Below, in pieces: positions 26,346 through 33,590 of a stretch of 64,000 bases of DNA. Positions within the stretch are counted from its first letter, which is position 1. Each line of letters begins with the position of its first letter. Under the pieces are notes generated by a model. That model saw only the letters and a program-made list of their open reading frames with translations, was not told the DNA's origin and did not search any database. The position numbers and the translations under genes are program-made. Origin of the DNA: Caulobacter sp. 17J80-11 (GTDB taxonomy: Bacteria > Pseudomonadota > Alphaproteobacteria > Caulobacterales > Caulobacteraceae). The DNA is taken from positions 62,001 to 126,000 of the forward strand of contig NZ_JACSJI010000001.1 in NCBI RefSeq assembly GCF_014349105.1, in the 5' to 3' direction.

Positions 26346-28469
26346 GTGATCGGACGGGTGCTTGCGGCGGTGACGGCGGCGGCGACGCTGGCGGGCGCGC
26401 TTTCAGCGCGCGCCGAACCTGTGCGCACGGCCCACATGGAGGCCGAGCTGGCCCCGATGTCGGCGACCGCGACGCCGGGCTCCACCGTGTGGGTGGCGCT
26501 GCGCCAGAAGCTGGACGACGGCTGGCACAGCTACTGGCGCAACGAAGGCGACGCCGGCGGCCCGACCGAGATCAAGTGGACCCTGCCCGAGGGCTGGAGC
26601 GCCGGCGACATCCTGTGGCCGGCCCCGCAACGGATCCGCACCCAGCAGCTGATGAGCTACGGCTTCACCGGCGAGGTGCTGCTGCCCACGCCGCTGCAGG
26701 TTCCGGCCGACGCCAAGCCGGGCGACGTCGCGCACCTGACGGCGCACGCGGACTTCTTCGTGTGCAGCGACACCCTGTGCGTGCCGGAACAGGCCGACCT
26801 GGCGCTGGACGTAAAGGTCGCCGAGGGCCCGGCCGCGCCGGATGCGACCTTCGGCCAGGCCGTGGCCGACGCCCTCGCCGCCGCGCCCAAGCCGGCCGGC
26901 CTGCATGCCGCCGTGCAGCTGCAGAACGGGTCGCTGAAGCTGGCCGCCTGGGGCGGGCCGCTGACCGGGGCCGACGCCGCCGGGGCCTACTTCTTCCCCT
27001 ACGAGCGCGGGGTGATCGCCCACGCCGCCGAACAGACCATCGAGCGGGGGCCCGAGGGGCTGACCCTGACGCTGAAGCCGGACGCGCGCTTCACCGGGGT
27101 GACCGGCCCGATCGCGGGCGTGCTGGCCACGAAGGCCGGCGCCTGGGAGATCACCGCGGTTCCGGGCGCCGCCCCGGCCATCGCCGCCGGGAAAGGCCCG
27201 GCGCCGAGCGCGGACCAGGCGGGCGCGACCGCCGCGCCGCGCGCGGGGCTCGGCGTCGCGACCGCGGTGCTGTTCGCCCTGCTGGGCGGCCTGCTGCTGA
27301 ACCTGATGCCCTGCGTCTTCCCGGTGCTGTCGATGAAGGCCGCGCACCTGGCCGAGCGCGCGCATGCGCCCGGCGCGGCGCGGCGCGACGCCCTGGTCTT
27401 CCTGGCCGGCGTGGTCGTCACCTTCCTGGCGCTCGCCGGGGTGCTGATCGCGGCCAAGGCGGCCGGCCAGGCGGTCGGCTGGGGCTTCCAGCTGCAGTCG
27501 CCGTGGGCCACCGCCTTCCTGTCGCTGCTGATGCTGTCGGTGGCGCTGAACCTGTCGGGCGTGTTCGAGCTCGGGACCTCGGTCCAGGGCGCCGGCGCGG
27601 ACCTGCAGCGCCGCGAGGGCGCGCTGGGCGCCTTCTTCACCGGCGCGCTCGCCGTGGTGGTCGCCGCCCCCTGCAGCGCGCCGTTCATGGCCACGGCCAT
27701 GGGCGCGGCCCTGGCCCAGGGGCCGGTGCTGACCTTCGCGGTGTTCACGGCGCTGGGCCTGGGCCTGGCCCTGCCGTTCGTGGGCTTAAGCTTCTCGCCC
27801 GCCCTGCTGCGCCGCCTGCCGAAGCCGGGGCCGTGGATGGATGCGCTCCGCCGGCTGCTGGCCTTCCCGATGTACGCCGCGGCCGCCTGGATGGCCTGGG
27901 TGTTCGCGCGCCAGAGCGGCGACTTCGGCCTGGCCTTCCTGTTCGGGGCGGCGCTGGCGCTGGCCCTGGCGCTGCACCTCTACGGCCGGGCCCAGCACGC
28001 CCAGGGCCGCCGCGCCCTCCTGCCGCTGGGCGGAGCGGGCGTGGCCTTCGCCGCTGCCATATTCCTGGGCGTCTGGGGCGCCGCCGCCGAACCCAGCGCG
28101 ACGCCCGCCGAAGCGGCCGCCACCGCCACGCCGTCCGAGCCGTTCGCGCCCGCGCGCCTGGCCCGGCTGCGCGCCGAGGGCCGCCCGGTGCTGGTCAACT
28201 TCACCGCCGACTGGTGCGTGACCTGCAAGGTGAACGAGCGGGTGCTGGAGGCCGGCCCGGTGAAGGCCGCCTTCGCCCGGACCGGCGTGGTCTACATGGT
28301 CGCCGACTGGACCCGTCGCGACGACGTCATCGCCGCCGCCCTGGCCGAGCAGGGCCGCTCGGGCGTGCCGCTTTACCTGCTGTACCGCTCCGGCGAAGCC
28401 GAGCCGGTGGTGCTGCCGCAACTGTTGACTGAAGGGGCGCTGATCGACGCGCTCGAGGGGGCCGCGTGA
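26346..28469 (+). CDS. dsbD: Thiol:disulfide interchange protein DsbD-like
   Basis: A 707-residue membrane reductase that passes electrons from cytoplasmic thioredoxin to the periplasm. Signal peptide to about residue 24 (LSARAEP), then an N-terminal periplasmic domain with a conserved segment around FFVCSDTLCVPE holding the redox Cys pair, an eight-helix core with Cys residues in NLMPCVFPVLSMK and AAPCSAPFMATAMG, and a C-terminal thioredoxin domain with ADWCVTCKVNE (CxxC). I use the GTG at 26346, directly before the signal peptide; the frame is open to 26064 but overlaps a gene on the other strand. It overlaps a downstream 42-residue gene by four bases. Confidence 0.92.
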   Translation: MIGRVLAAVTAAATLAGALSARAEPVRTAHMEAELAPMSATATPGSTVWVALRQKLDDGWHSYWRNEGDAGGPTEIKWTLPEGWSAGDILWPAPQRIRTQQLMSYGFTGEVLLPTPLQVPADAKPGDVAHLTAHADFFVCSDTLCVPEQADLALDVKVAEGPAAPDATFGQAVADALAAAPKPAGLHAAVQLQNGSLKLAAWGGPLTGADAAGAYFFPYERGVIAHAAEQTIERGPEGLTLTLKPDARFTGVTGPIAGVLATKAGAWEITAVPGAAPAIAAGKGPAPSADQAGATAAPRAGLGVATAVLFALLGGLLLNLMPCVFPVLSMKAAHLAERAHAPGAARRDALVFLAGVVVTFLALAGVLIAAKAAGQAVGWGFQLQSPWATAFLSLLMLSVALNLSGVFELGTSVQGAGADLQRREGALGAFFTGALAVVVAAPCSAPFMATAMGAALAQGPVLTFAVFTALGLGLALPFVGLSFSPALLRRLPKPGPWMDALRRLLAFPMYAAAAWMAWVFARQSGDFGLAFLFGAALALALALHLYGRAQHAQGRRALLPLGGAGVAFAAAIFLGVWGAAAEPSATPAEAAATATPSEPFAPARLARLRAEGRPVLVNFTADWCVTCKVNERVLEAGPVKAAFARTGVVYMVADWTRRDDVIAAALAEQGRSGVPLYLLYRSGEAEPVVLPQLLTEGALIDALEGAA

Positions 28470-28594
28470 TCAAGCCCAGAGTCGTGCGTTCGACGCCGTT
28501 GTCGCCCTACCGCCCGCGCATCCGTCGCGCCGCCGGCGTGCTGTTCGCGCTCGGCCTGACCGCCCTGGCGGCGGCCCTGCTGGGCTCCTCGTAG
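28466..28594 (+). CDS. 42-residue single-helix membrane peptide coupled to dsbD
   Basis: A short frame starting GTG at 28466, overlapping the dsbD stop as GTGA, and ending TAG at 28594. The 42-residue product is basic at the N terminus (RVVRSTPLSPYRPRIRRAAG) and then has one hydrophobic helix of about 20 residues, VLFALGLTALAAALLGSS. The four-base overlap, positive-inside charge distribution and correct stop argue for a real small membrane protein that is translated from the same message as DsbD. Homology unknown. Confidence 0.55.
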   Translation: MIKPRVVRSTPLSPYRPRIRRAAGVLFALGLTALAAALLGSS

Positions 28595-28598
28595 TCGC

Positions 28599-29051
28599 TC
28601 AGACCGGCGGCTTGAGCGGGGCCAGCAGCACGCCCGAATTGTCGTCCAGCAGATAGATCAGGTCCGACAGGGCCGCGTCCTGGTCCGCGCCCGTCGTCGC
28701 GGTCTCCAACTGTTCGATCTTGCGCGACAGGTCCTCGGAGATCCCCTTGAGGATGCACTTCAGGTCGCCGTCGACCGCTCGCGCGGCCAGGTCGCGGTGA
28801 CCCTTCATGTCCAGTTCCGACAGGGCGGCGGCCTGGGCCTTCACCCCGGCCAGGCCCGGCCAGGGCTTCGGCGCGCCCTTCACCCCGGCGCCCCGAAACG
28901 CGGCGACCTCGTCGTGCAGCGCCTCGGCGCGGGCGATGATCTCGGCGTAGAGCGGTTCGGTGGCCAGCGAGGCGGGCGGGGGCGCCGGGGTCGCCGCGGC
29001 GGCGGGGTCGGTCGCAACCAGGGCGGCGGCGAGGGCGAGGGCGCAGGACAT
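28599..29051 (-). CDS. Exported hypothetical protein
   Basis: 150 residues, Sec signal peptide (MSCALALAAALVATDPAAAA, cleavage near residue 20), a Pro-rich linker and a helical domain of about 110 residues with charged heptad-like stretches (LYAEIIARAEALHDEVAAFR, DLSRKIEQLETATTGADQD). It contains one cysteine in DLKCILKGI. Not recognised. It stops 4 bases after the convergent small gene behind dsbD. Confidence 0.7.
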   Translation of the reverse strand: MSCALALAAALVATDPAAAATPAPPPASLATEPLYAEIIARAEALHDEVAAFRGAGVKGAPKPWPGLAGVKAQAAALSELDMKGHRDLAARAVDGDLKCILKGISEDLSRKIEQLETATTGADQDAALSDLIYLLDDNSGVLLAPLKPPV

Positions 29052-29141
29052 CGGGCGGCTCCGAAAAACGTGCGGACGCGGGAACCTTAGCGCCGGCTCC
29101 TTAACGTCGCGCTTCTACTGGCGCCTCGGATAACGGCGTGC

Positions 29142-30767
29142 ATGAATGGCCCCATGAGCCTCCCCGACGCCTGGGCCCGCCTGAAGCGCGCGGCCGACAC
29201 CCGCACGCCCATCGTTGAACTGTTCCGCCAGGAGCCCGACCGCCTCGACCGTCTGACGGTCGAGGCCGCCGGCCTGACGCTGGACCTGTCCAAGCAGCCC
29301 TGGTCGACCGACGGCCTGGCCGCGGCGGTGAACCTGGCCCGCGCGGCCGGTGTCGAGGAAGCCCGCGCGCGCATGTTCGCGGGCGAGCCGATCAACACCT
29401 CCGAGGGACGCTCGGTCCTGCACGCGGCGCTGCGCGCCCGCGTCGAGGACGGCTTCCGCGCCGCCGGCGAGGCGGTCGGCCCGGCGGTGCAGGCGGTGCT
29501 GGACCGCATGCGCGCCTTCACCGAAGCCGTGCGCTCCGGCGAGATCCGCGGCGCCACGGGGCGGCCGTTCCGCTCGATCCTGCACATCGGCATCGGCGGC
29601 TCCGATCTGGGCCCGCGCCTGCTGTGGGACGCGCTGCGCCCGCTGAAGCCCCAGATCGACCTGCGCTTCGTGGCCAACGTCGACGGCGCGGAGCTGGCCC
29701 TGGTCAGCGCCGACCTCGATCCGGCCGAGACCCTGGTGGTGATCGTCTCCAAGACCTTCACCACTCAGGAGACCCTGGCCAACGCCGAGGCCGCGCGCGA
29801 GTGGCTGCGCGCCGCGCTGGGCGAGCAGGGGGCCAAGGCGCACCTGGCCGCCGTCTCCACCGCGCTGGACAGGACCGGCGCCTTCGGCATCGCGCCGGAG
29901 CGGGTGTTCGGCTTCTGGGACTGGGTGGGCGGCCGCTATTCCCTGTGGTCGGCGGTCAGCCTCTCGGCGGCCGTGGCGCTGGGCTGGGACGCCTTCCAGG
30001 GCTTCCTCGACGGCGGGCGGGCCATGGACGCCCACTTCCACGCCACGCCGCTGGAGCGCAACGCCCCGGCCCTGCTGGCCCTGGCCCAGGTCTACAACCG
30101 CGACGGCCTGGACCGCCGCGCCCGCTCGGTGGTGCCCTACGCGCATCGCCTGCGCCGGCTCGCCGCCTTCCTCCAGCAGCTGGAGATGGAGTCGAACGGC
30201 AAGCGGATCGGCAAGGACGGCCGTCCGGTCGCGCACGGCACCGCGCCGGTGGTGTTCGGCGACGAGGGCTCCAACGTCCAGCACGCCTACTTCCAGATGA
30301 TCCATCAGGGCACGGACGTGGTGCCCTCCGAGTTCATCGCCGTCGCCGAGGCGAGCGAGGGCGCGCCGGGCATGCACGCCAAGCTGTTGTCCAACGTCCT
30401 GGCCCAGGCCGAGGCGCTGATGGTCGGCCGGAGCGAGGCCGAGGTGCGCGCGGAGCTGCGGGCCAAGGGCGTGAGCGCGGCCGAGATCGACGTGCTGGCG
30501 CCCCAGCGGGTGTTCCCCGGCGATCGGCCCTCGACCGTCATCCTGCTGGATCGTCTGAGCCCGGAGCGCCTGGGCGCCCTGATCGCGCTTTACGAGCACA
30601 AGACCTTCGTCGAGGGCGTGGTCTGGGGGATCAACAGCTTCGACCAGTGGGGCGTGGAGCTGGGCAAGGTGATGGCCGGCCGGATCCTGCCGGAGCTGGA
30701 GGGCGGCCCCGCCCAGCCGCACGATCCGTCGACCACGGCCCTGATCGCGCGACTTCGGCGCGGCTAG
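29142..30767 (+). CDS. pgi: Glucose-6-phosphate isomerase
   Basis: Interconverts glucose-6-phosphate and fructose-6-phosphate; supplies fructose-6-phosphate for glmS and connects to the galU branch. 541 residues, normal size. Signature segments are GIGGSDLGPRLLWDAL, VSKTFTTQETLANA, WDWVGGRYSLWSAVSLS, and near the C terminus the catalytic WGINSFDQWGVELGK. The ATG at 29142 and the in-frame ATG at 29154 are both plausible. The gene ends 33 bases before a promoter-like element that serves the hisS leader. Confidence 0.96.
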   Translation: MNGPMSLPDAWARLKRAADTRTPIVELFRQEPDRLDRLTVEAAGLTLDLSKQPWSTDGLAAAVNLARAAGVEEARARMFAGEPINTSEGRSVLHAALRARVEDGFRAAGEAVGPAVQAVLDRMRAFTEAVRSGEIRGATGRPFRSILHIGIGGSDLGPRLLWDALRPLKPQIDLRFVANVDGAELALVSADLDPAETLVVIVSKTFTTQETLANAEAAREWLRAALGEQGAKAHLAAVSTALDRTGAFGIAPERVFGFWDWVGGRYSLWSAVSLSAAVALGWDAFQGFLDGGRAMDAHFHATPLERNAPALLALAQVYNRDGLDRRARSVVPYAHRLRRLAAFLQQLEMESNGKRIGKDGRPVAHGTAPVVFGDEGSNVQHAYFQMIHQGTDVVPSEFIAVAEASEGAPGMHAKLLSNVLAQAEALMVGRSEAEVRAELRAKGVSAAEIDVLAPQRVFPGDRPSTVILLDRLSPERLGALIALYEHKTFVEGVVWGINSFDQWGVELGKVMAGRILPELEGGPAQPHDPSTTALIARLRRG

Positions 30768-30785
30768 CCGTCCGCGCCCCGGTGG

Positions 30786-30793
30786 GCTATAGC
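30786..30793 (+). promoter_or_regulatory. Candidate -10 element of the hisS leader transcript
   Basis: GCTATAGC matches the Caulobacter housekeeping -10 consensus GCTANAWC at all but one position and lies so that transcription would begin near base 30800, exactly at the GTG of the leader peptide. The -35 region (about 30765) is poor. Confidence 0.5.
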
Positions 30794-30799
30794 CCCGGC

Positions 30800-30880
30800 G
30801 TGATCCGCAGCTCGCACCATCACGCGCACCACCACCACCCGACCTCTGCGGAGGGCGCGGGCCGGGGTCGCGCGGCTTAA
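30800..30880 (+). CDS. Histidine-rich leader peptide of hisS
   Basis: A 26-codon frame, GTG at 30800 to TAA at 30880, encodes VIRSSHHHAHHHHPTSAEGA followed by GRGRAA: seven histidines in eight consecutive codons. This is the classic layout of a his-operon leader peptide, in which ribosome stalling at His codons under histidine or charged tRNA-His shortage decides transcription of the downstream gene. It lies 101 bases upstream of hisS. An in-frame GTG at 30782 is a possible earlier start; the promoter position suggests leaderless translation from 30800. Confidence 0.75.
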   Translation: MIRSSHHHAHHHHPTSAEGAGRGRAA

Positions 30881-30930
30881 AGCAAGCCGGACCCGAAGGC
30901 CGAGCCCCCGCCCAAAGCGGATGGGGCTTT
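30865..30930 (+). promoter_or_regulatory. Candidate attenuator hairpins between leader peptide and hisS
   Basis: Hairpin 1 (30865-30894) pairs GGGTC/GACCC and CGGCTT/AAGCCG around AAAGC and contains the leader stop codon. Hairpin 2 (30903-30928) pairs AGCCC/GGGCT and CCGC/GCGG around CCAAA and is followed by TTT, a weak terminator. In addition, AAAGC at 30879-30883 can pair with GCTTT at 30926-30930, so alternative foldings are possible. I infer attenuation but have not computed the energies. Confidence 0.5.
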
Positions 30931-30981
30931 GAGCCGAAGCGCCATCCGTCGAACTTCCTCCCCGAACGACGACGAGCGCCC

Positions 30982-32469
30982 ATGACCGACCAACCCGCCG
31001 ACGATTTCCGCCCCGAAGCCCGCTCGCCCCGCGGCTTCCAGGACCGCCGCGCCCGCGACCTGCGCGCCGAGCGGCGCATCCTGGACGCCGTGTCGAAGGT
31101 CTATGAGCGCTACGGCTTCGAGCCGCTGGACACCCCGTCGTTCGAGTACGCCGACGCGCTCGGCAAATTCCTGCCCGACAGCGATCGTCCGAACGAGGGC
31201 GTTTTCGCCCTGCAGGACGACGACGAGCAGTGGATGGCGCTGCGTTACGACCTGACGGCGCCGCTGGCCCGGTTCGCCGCGCAGAACTGGGACGGCCTGC
31301 CCAAACCCTTCCGCCGCTACGCCTTCGGCACGGTGTGGCGCAACGAGAAGCCGGGGCCGGGCCGCTACCGCGAATTCCTGCAGTGCGACGCCGACACGGT
31401 CGGCTCGGACCGCCCGGAGGCCGACGCCGAGATCGTGGCGCTGGGCGTCGAGGGGCTGGAGGCCGCCGGCCTGCCGGCCGGCTCGGCGGTGATGAAGATC
31501 AACAGCCGCAAGCTGCTGAACGGCCTGATGAGCCAGGCCGAGATCACTGACCCGGTGCAGCGCCTGATCGTGCTGCGCGCGGTCGACAAGCTGGACCGCC
31601 TGGGCCTCAAGGGCGTCGGCGACCTGCTGGGCAAGGGGCGTCTGGACGAATCCGGCGACTTCACCAAGGGCGCGGGCCTGGGCGGCAAGGCGATCGAGGC
31701 GGTTCTCAGCTTCGTGCAGGCCGGCGTCGGCGCCTCGCGGGCCGAGACTCTGAACCGTCTGGATCCGGTGGTCGGCGGCTCGGCCGAAGGGGCGGAGGGC
31801 CTCGCCGAGCTGGCCCGCATGGACGCGGCGCTGAAGGGCATGGGCGTGGCCGAGGAGCGCGCCCTGTTCGATCCGGCCGTGGTGCGCGGCCTGGAGTACT
31901 ACACCGGCGCGGTGTTCGAGGCCGAGCTGACCCTGGACACGGTCGACGAGCGTGGCGAGCGGGTGAGGTTCGGCTCGGTCGCCGGCGGCGGCCGCTATGA
32001 CGACCTGGTCGCCCGCTTCACCGGTCAGCGCGTGCCGGCCACCGGCCTGTCCTTCGGCGTCAGCCGCCTGGTCGCCGCCCAGCGCGCCATCGCCCTGATG
32101 GAAGGCCGCCAGGAGCGCGACGCGCGCGGGCCGGTGGTCGTGATCGTCTTCGACCAGTCGGCCATGGCCGAGTACTTCGCCGTCGCCGCCGAGCTGCGCG
32201 CCGCCGGCATTCCGGCCGAGGTCTACCTCGGCGCCTCGGGGATGAAGGCGCAGATGAAGTACGCCGACCGGCGCATGTCCCCGGCCGCGGTGATCATCGG
32301 AGGCGACGAGCTGGCGGCCGGCACGGCCACGGTGAAGGACCTCGACCTCGGCCGCGAGCTGGCGTCGAACCTGGCCGACAACCGGGAATGGCGGGAGTCC
32401 CGCCCGGGCCAGCAGACGGTCGCCCGCGCCGACCTGGTCGAAACCGTGCGACGGATCGTCCAAAATTGA
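30982..32469 (+). CDS. hisS: Histidyl-tRNA synthetase
   Basis: Charges tRNA-His with histidine. The 495-residue protein is a class II synthetase: motif 1 region near DTPSFEYADALGKFL, motif 2 FRRYAFGTVWRNEKPGPGRYR, the histidine-binding segment VVRGLEYYTGAVFEAEL, and motif 3 region YDDLVARFTGQRVPATGLSF (first part of GGGRYDD) before the C-terminal anticodon-binding domain. The RYREFLQCDADTVGS block is characteristic. Preceded by a His-rich leader peptide and hairpins; the downstream gene is not a his gene. Confidence 0.96.
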   Translation: MTDQPADDFRPEARSPRGFQDRRARDLRAERRILDAVSKVYERYGFEPLDTPSFEYADALGKFLPDSDRPNEGVFALQDDDEQWMALRYDLTAPLARFAAQNWDGLPKPFRRYAFGTVWRNEKPGPGRYREFLQCDADTVGSDRPEADAEIVALGVEGLEAAGLPAGSAVMKINSRKLLNGLMSQAEITDPVQRLIVLRAVDKLDRLGLKGVGDLLGKGRLDESGDFTKGAGLGGKAIEAVLSFVQAGVGASRAETLNRLDPVVGGSAEGAEGLAELARMDAALKGMGVAEERALFDPAVVRGLEYYTGAVFEAELTLDTVDERGERVRFGSVAGGGRYDDLVARFTGQRVPATGLSFGVSRLVAAQRAIALMEGRQERDARGPVVVIVFDQSAMAEYFAVAAELRAAGIPAEVYLGASGMKAQMKYADRRMSPAAVIIGGDELAAGTATVKDLDLGRELASNLADNREWRESRPGQQTVARADLVETVRRIVQN

Positions 32470-32473
32470 CGCG

Positions 32474-32491
32474 TTTGTCAAATATGGCAAA
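32474..32491. promoter_or_regulatory. Palindrome TTTGTCA-N4-TGGCAAA
   Basis: An inverted repeat of 7+7 with one mismatch and an AATA spacer, beginning 5 bases after the hisS stop. It shares TGTCA/TGnCAAA half-sites with the palindrome at 32706-32721, on the other side of the small-RNA candidate. Could be an operator or an element boundary; identity unknown. Confidence 0.5.
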
Positions 32492-32541
32492 CTAATCGCT
32501 GATCATGTACGGAATGAGGCAGAAACAGCCTTAGCAGGCGA

Positions 32542-32571
32542 TTGACATGGCGGTTTTTTGACCGCTTTATG
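32542..32571 (+). promoter_or_regulatory. Candidate promoter of the small RNA
   Basis: TTGACA at 32542-32547 matches the -35 consensus; TTTATG at 32566-32571 follows with an 18-base gap, and the Caulobacter-style GCTTTATG at 32564-32571 is also present. Transcription would start near 32579. The region is AT-rich in an otherwise GC-rich window. Confidence 0.55.
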
Positions 32572-32578
32572 TATCCAG

Positions 32579-32693
32579 CGTGAGATCAACGAGCGCGCAG
32601 TCGCACGAGATCTCCGGCGTTTCGGGGAGGAAACGCCCGCTCCAATGAGAGCAAAGGCCCGCCGCGAGGATCCTCGCGGCGGGCCTTTCTTTT
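32579..32693 (+). ncRNA. Candidate structured small RNA with three hairpins
   Basis: Between the candidate promoter and a perfect terminator lies about 115 bases without a protein gene. Three stems are seen: GAGATC/GATCTC (32582-32587 with 32609-32614), GGCGTTT/AAACGCC (32616-32622 with 32631-32637) whose 8-base loop is CGGGGAGG, a Shine-Dalgarno-like sequence, and the terminator stem at 32653-32688 followed by TCTTTT. Promoter, structured body and terminator in this order argue for an independent small RNA; function inferred only. Confidence 0.55.
32653..32692 (+). terminator. Perfect 36-base palindromic terminator
   Basis: Bases 32653-32688 form a perfect self-complementary palindrome (18-bp stem starting AAAGGCCCGCC and ending GGCGGGCCTTT) with the centre GGATCC, followed by TCTTTT. 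It could end both the candidate small RNA and read-through from hisS, and on the other strand has an A-rich approach, so it may act in both directions. Confidence 0.92.
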
Positions 32694-32705
32694 GTGCAGA
32701 TTAAA

Positions 32706-32721
32706 TTGACAAAACTGTCAA
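32706..32721. promoter_or_regulatory. Palindrome TTGACA-N4-TGTCAA
   Basis: A perfect 6+6 inverted repeat with AAAC spacer, 17 bases before the stop of the CPBP gene. Half-sites resemble those of the palindrome at 32474-32491. Looks like a transcription-factor operator but no downstream promoter is apparent. Confidence 0.5.
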
Positions 32722-32737
32722 AACTTGGGGGCGGTCG

Positions 32738-33553
32738 CTAGTCGGCGGGGCCGCCCCACAGCCAGGCCTTGCCGCACACGACGCGTCCCCCGCGGCGGCG
32801 GGCGGCGGCGACGGTGATCACGACCGAGACGACGATGACGGCCAGGCGCAGGGCGTTCGCCGTGGCGGAGCTGAAAGCCGCTTCATCGAACGTGAACAGC
32901 TCCCACATGCCGTTCATCAGCACGTGGAAGGCGATCGGGACCCAGAGGTTGAAGCGCCACTCGGCATAAAGCCAGGCGAACCAGACGGCCCCGAGGCCGG
33001 TCATCAGGAACGCCTCCAGCGCCGCCGTCGGCGTGTCGCCCTGGTAGAGGTGGGCCGCGCCGAAGAAGGCCGCGCCGACCAGGGCGGCGGGCAAGAAGCC
33101 CCAGCGGGCGAAGCGGAACAGGAAGCCGAACAGCAGGGCGCGGTAGAGGATCTCTTCGGCGATCCCCGGCAGCAGCGCCCGGCGCATCAGGATGTTGAAC
33201 GGGTCTTCCGGCGGCGTGTAGGGCGCCGTCAGGGCGAAGCCGGCCAGCATGACGGCGGTCCCTGCTACGCCGACGGCGATGCCGGCAAGGACGGACCCGT
33301 TCAGGCCCAGGGCGCCCGGCGCGGCCCTGGGGCCGAACAGGGCCGCGGCCAGGGCCAGCGGCAGGGCCAGGTAGAGGCCGTAGCCGACGACGGCCAGGGC
33401 CGCCGTGCGGGCCACGCCGGTTAAATCGCCCGCGACGGCGCCGAAGGGGATCAGGCCGATGCTGTCGACCAGGATGAAGACCGCCAGGGCGGCCAGGGCG
33501 ACCAGCCAGCGGCGGCCGGTCGAGGCGGGAGGAGTGAGGGAGATCGTCGTCAT
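32738..33553 (-). CDS. CPBP family intramembrane glutamic endopeptidase
   Basis: A 271-residue, about eight-helix membrane protease of the CPBP/Rce1 family. Catalytic motifs are present: LLPGIAEEILYRALLFGFLF (EExxxR) at about residue 135-145, FGAAHLYQG (H in the FxxxH motif) and IAFHVLMNGMWE (HxxxN-type) at about 220. Members cut CAAX proteins in eukaryotes and bacteriocins or membrane proteins in bacteria. Single gene; substrate unknown. Confidence 0.9.
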   Translation of the reverse strand: MTTISLTPPASTGRRWLVALAALAVFILVDSIGLIPFGAVAGDLTGVARTAALAVVGYGLYLALPLALAAALFGPRAAPGALGLNGSVLAGIAVGVAGTAVMLAGFALTAPYTPPEDPFNILMRRALLPGIAEEILYRALLFGFLFRFARWGFLPAALVGAAFFGAAHLYQGDTPTAALEAFLMTGLGAVWFAWLYAEWRFNLWVPIAFHVLMNGMWELFTFDEAAFSSATANALRLAVIVVSVVITVAAARRRGGRVVCGKAWLWGGPAD

Positions 33554-33590
33554 GCCCGACCGGTAGACGCGGCCGCCGCGCCGGGGCTCC

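Noticed and set aside
32645-32704. Short ATG frame (19 codons) inside the terminator of the small-RNA candidate
   Set aside because: The Shine-Dalgarno-like GGAGG is about 15 bases away and locked in a hairpin loop; the frame runs through the terminator stem.
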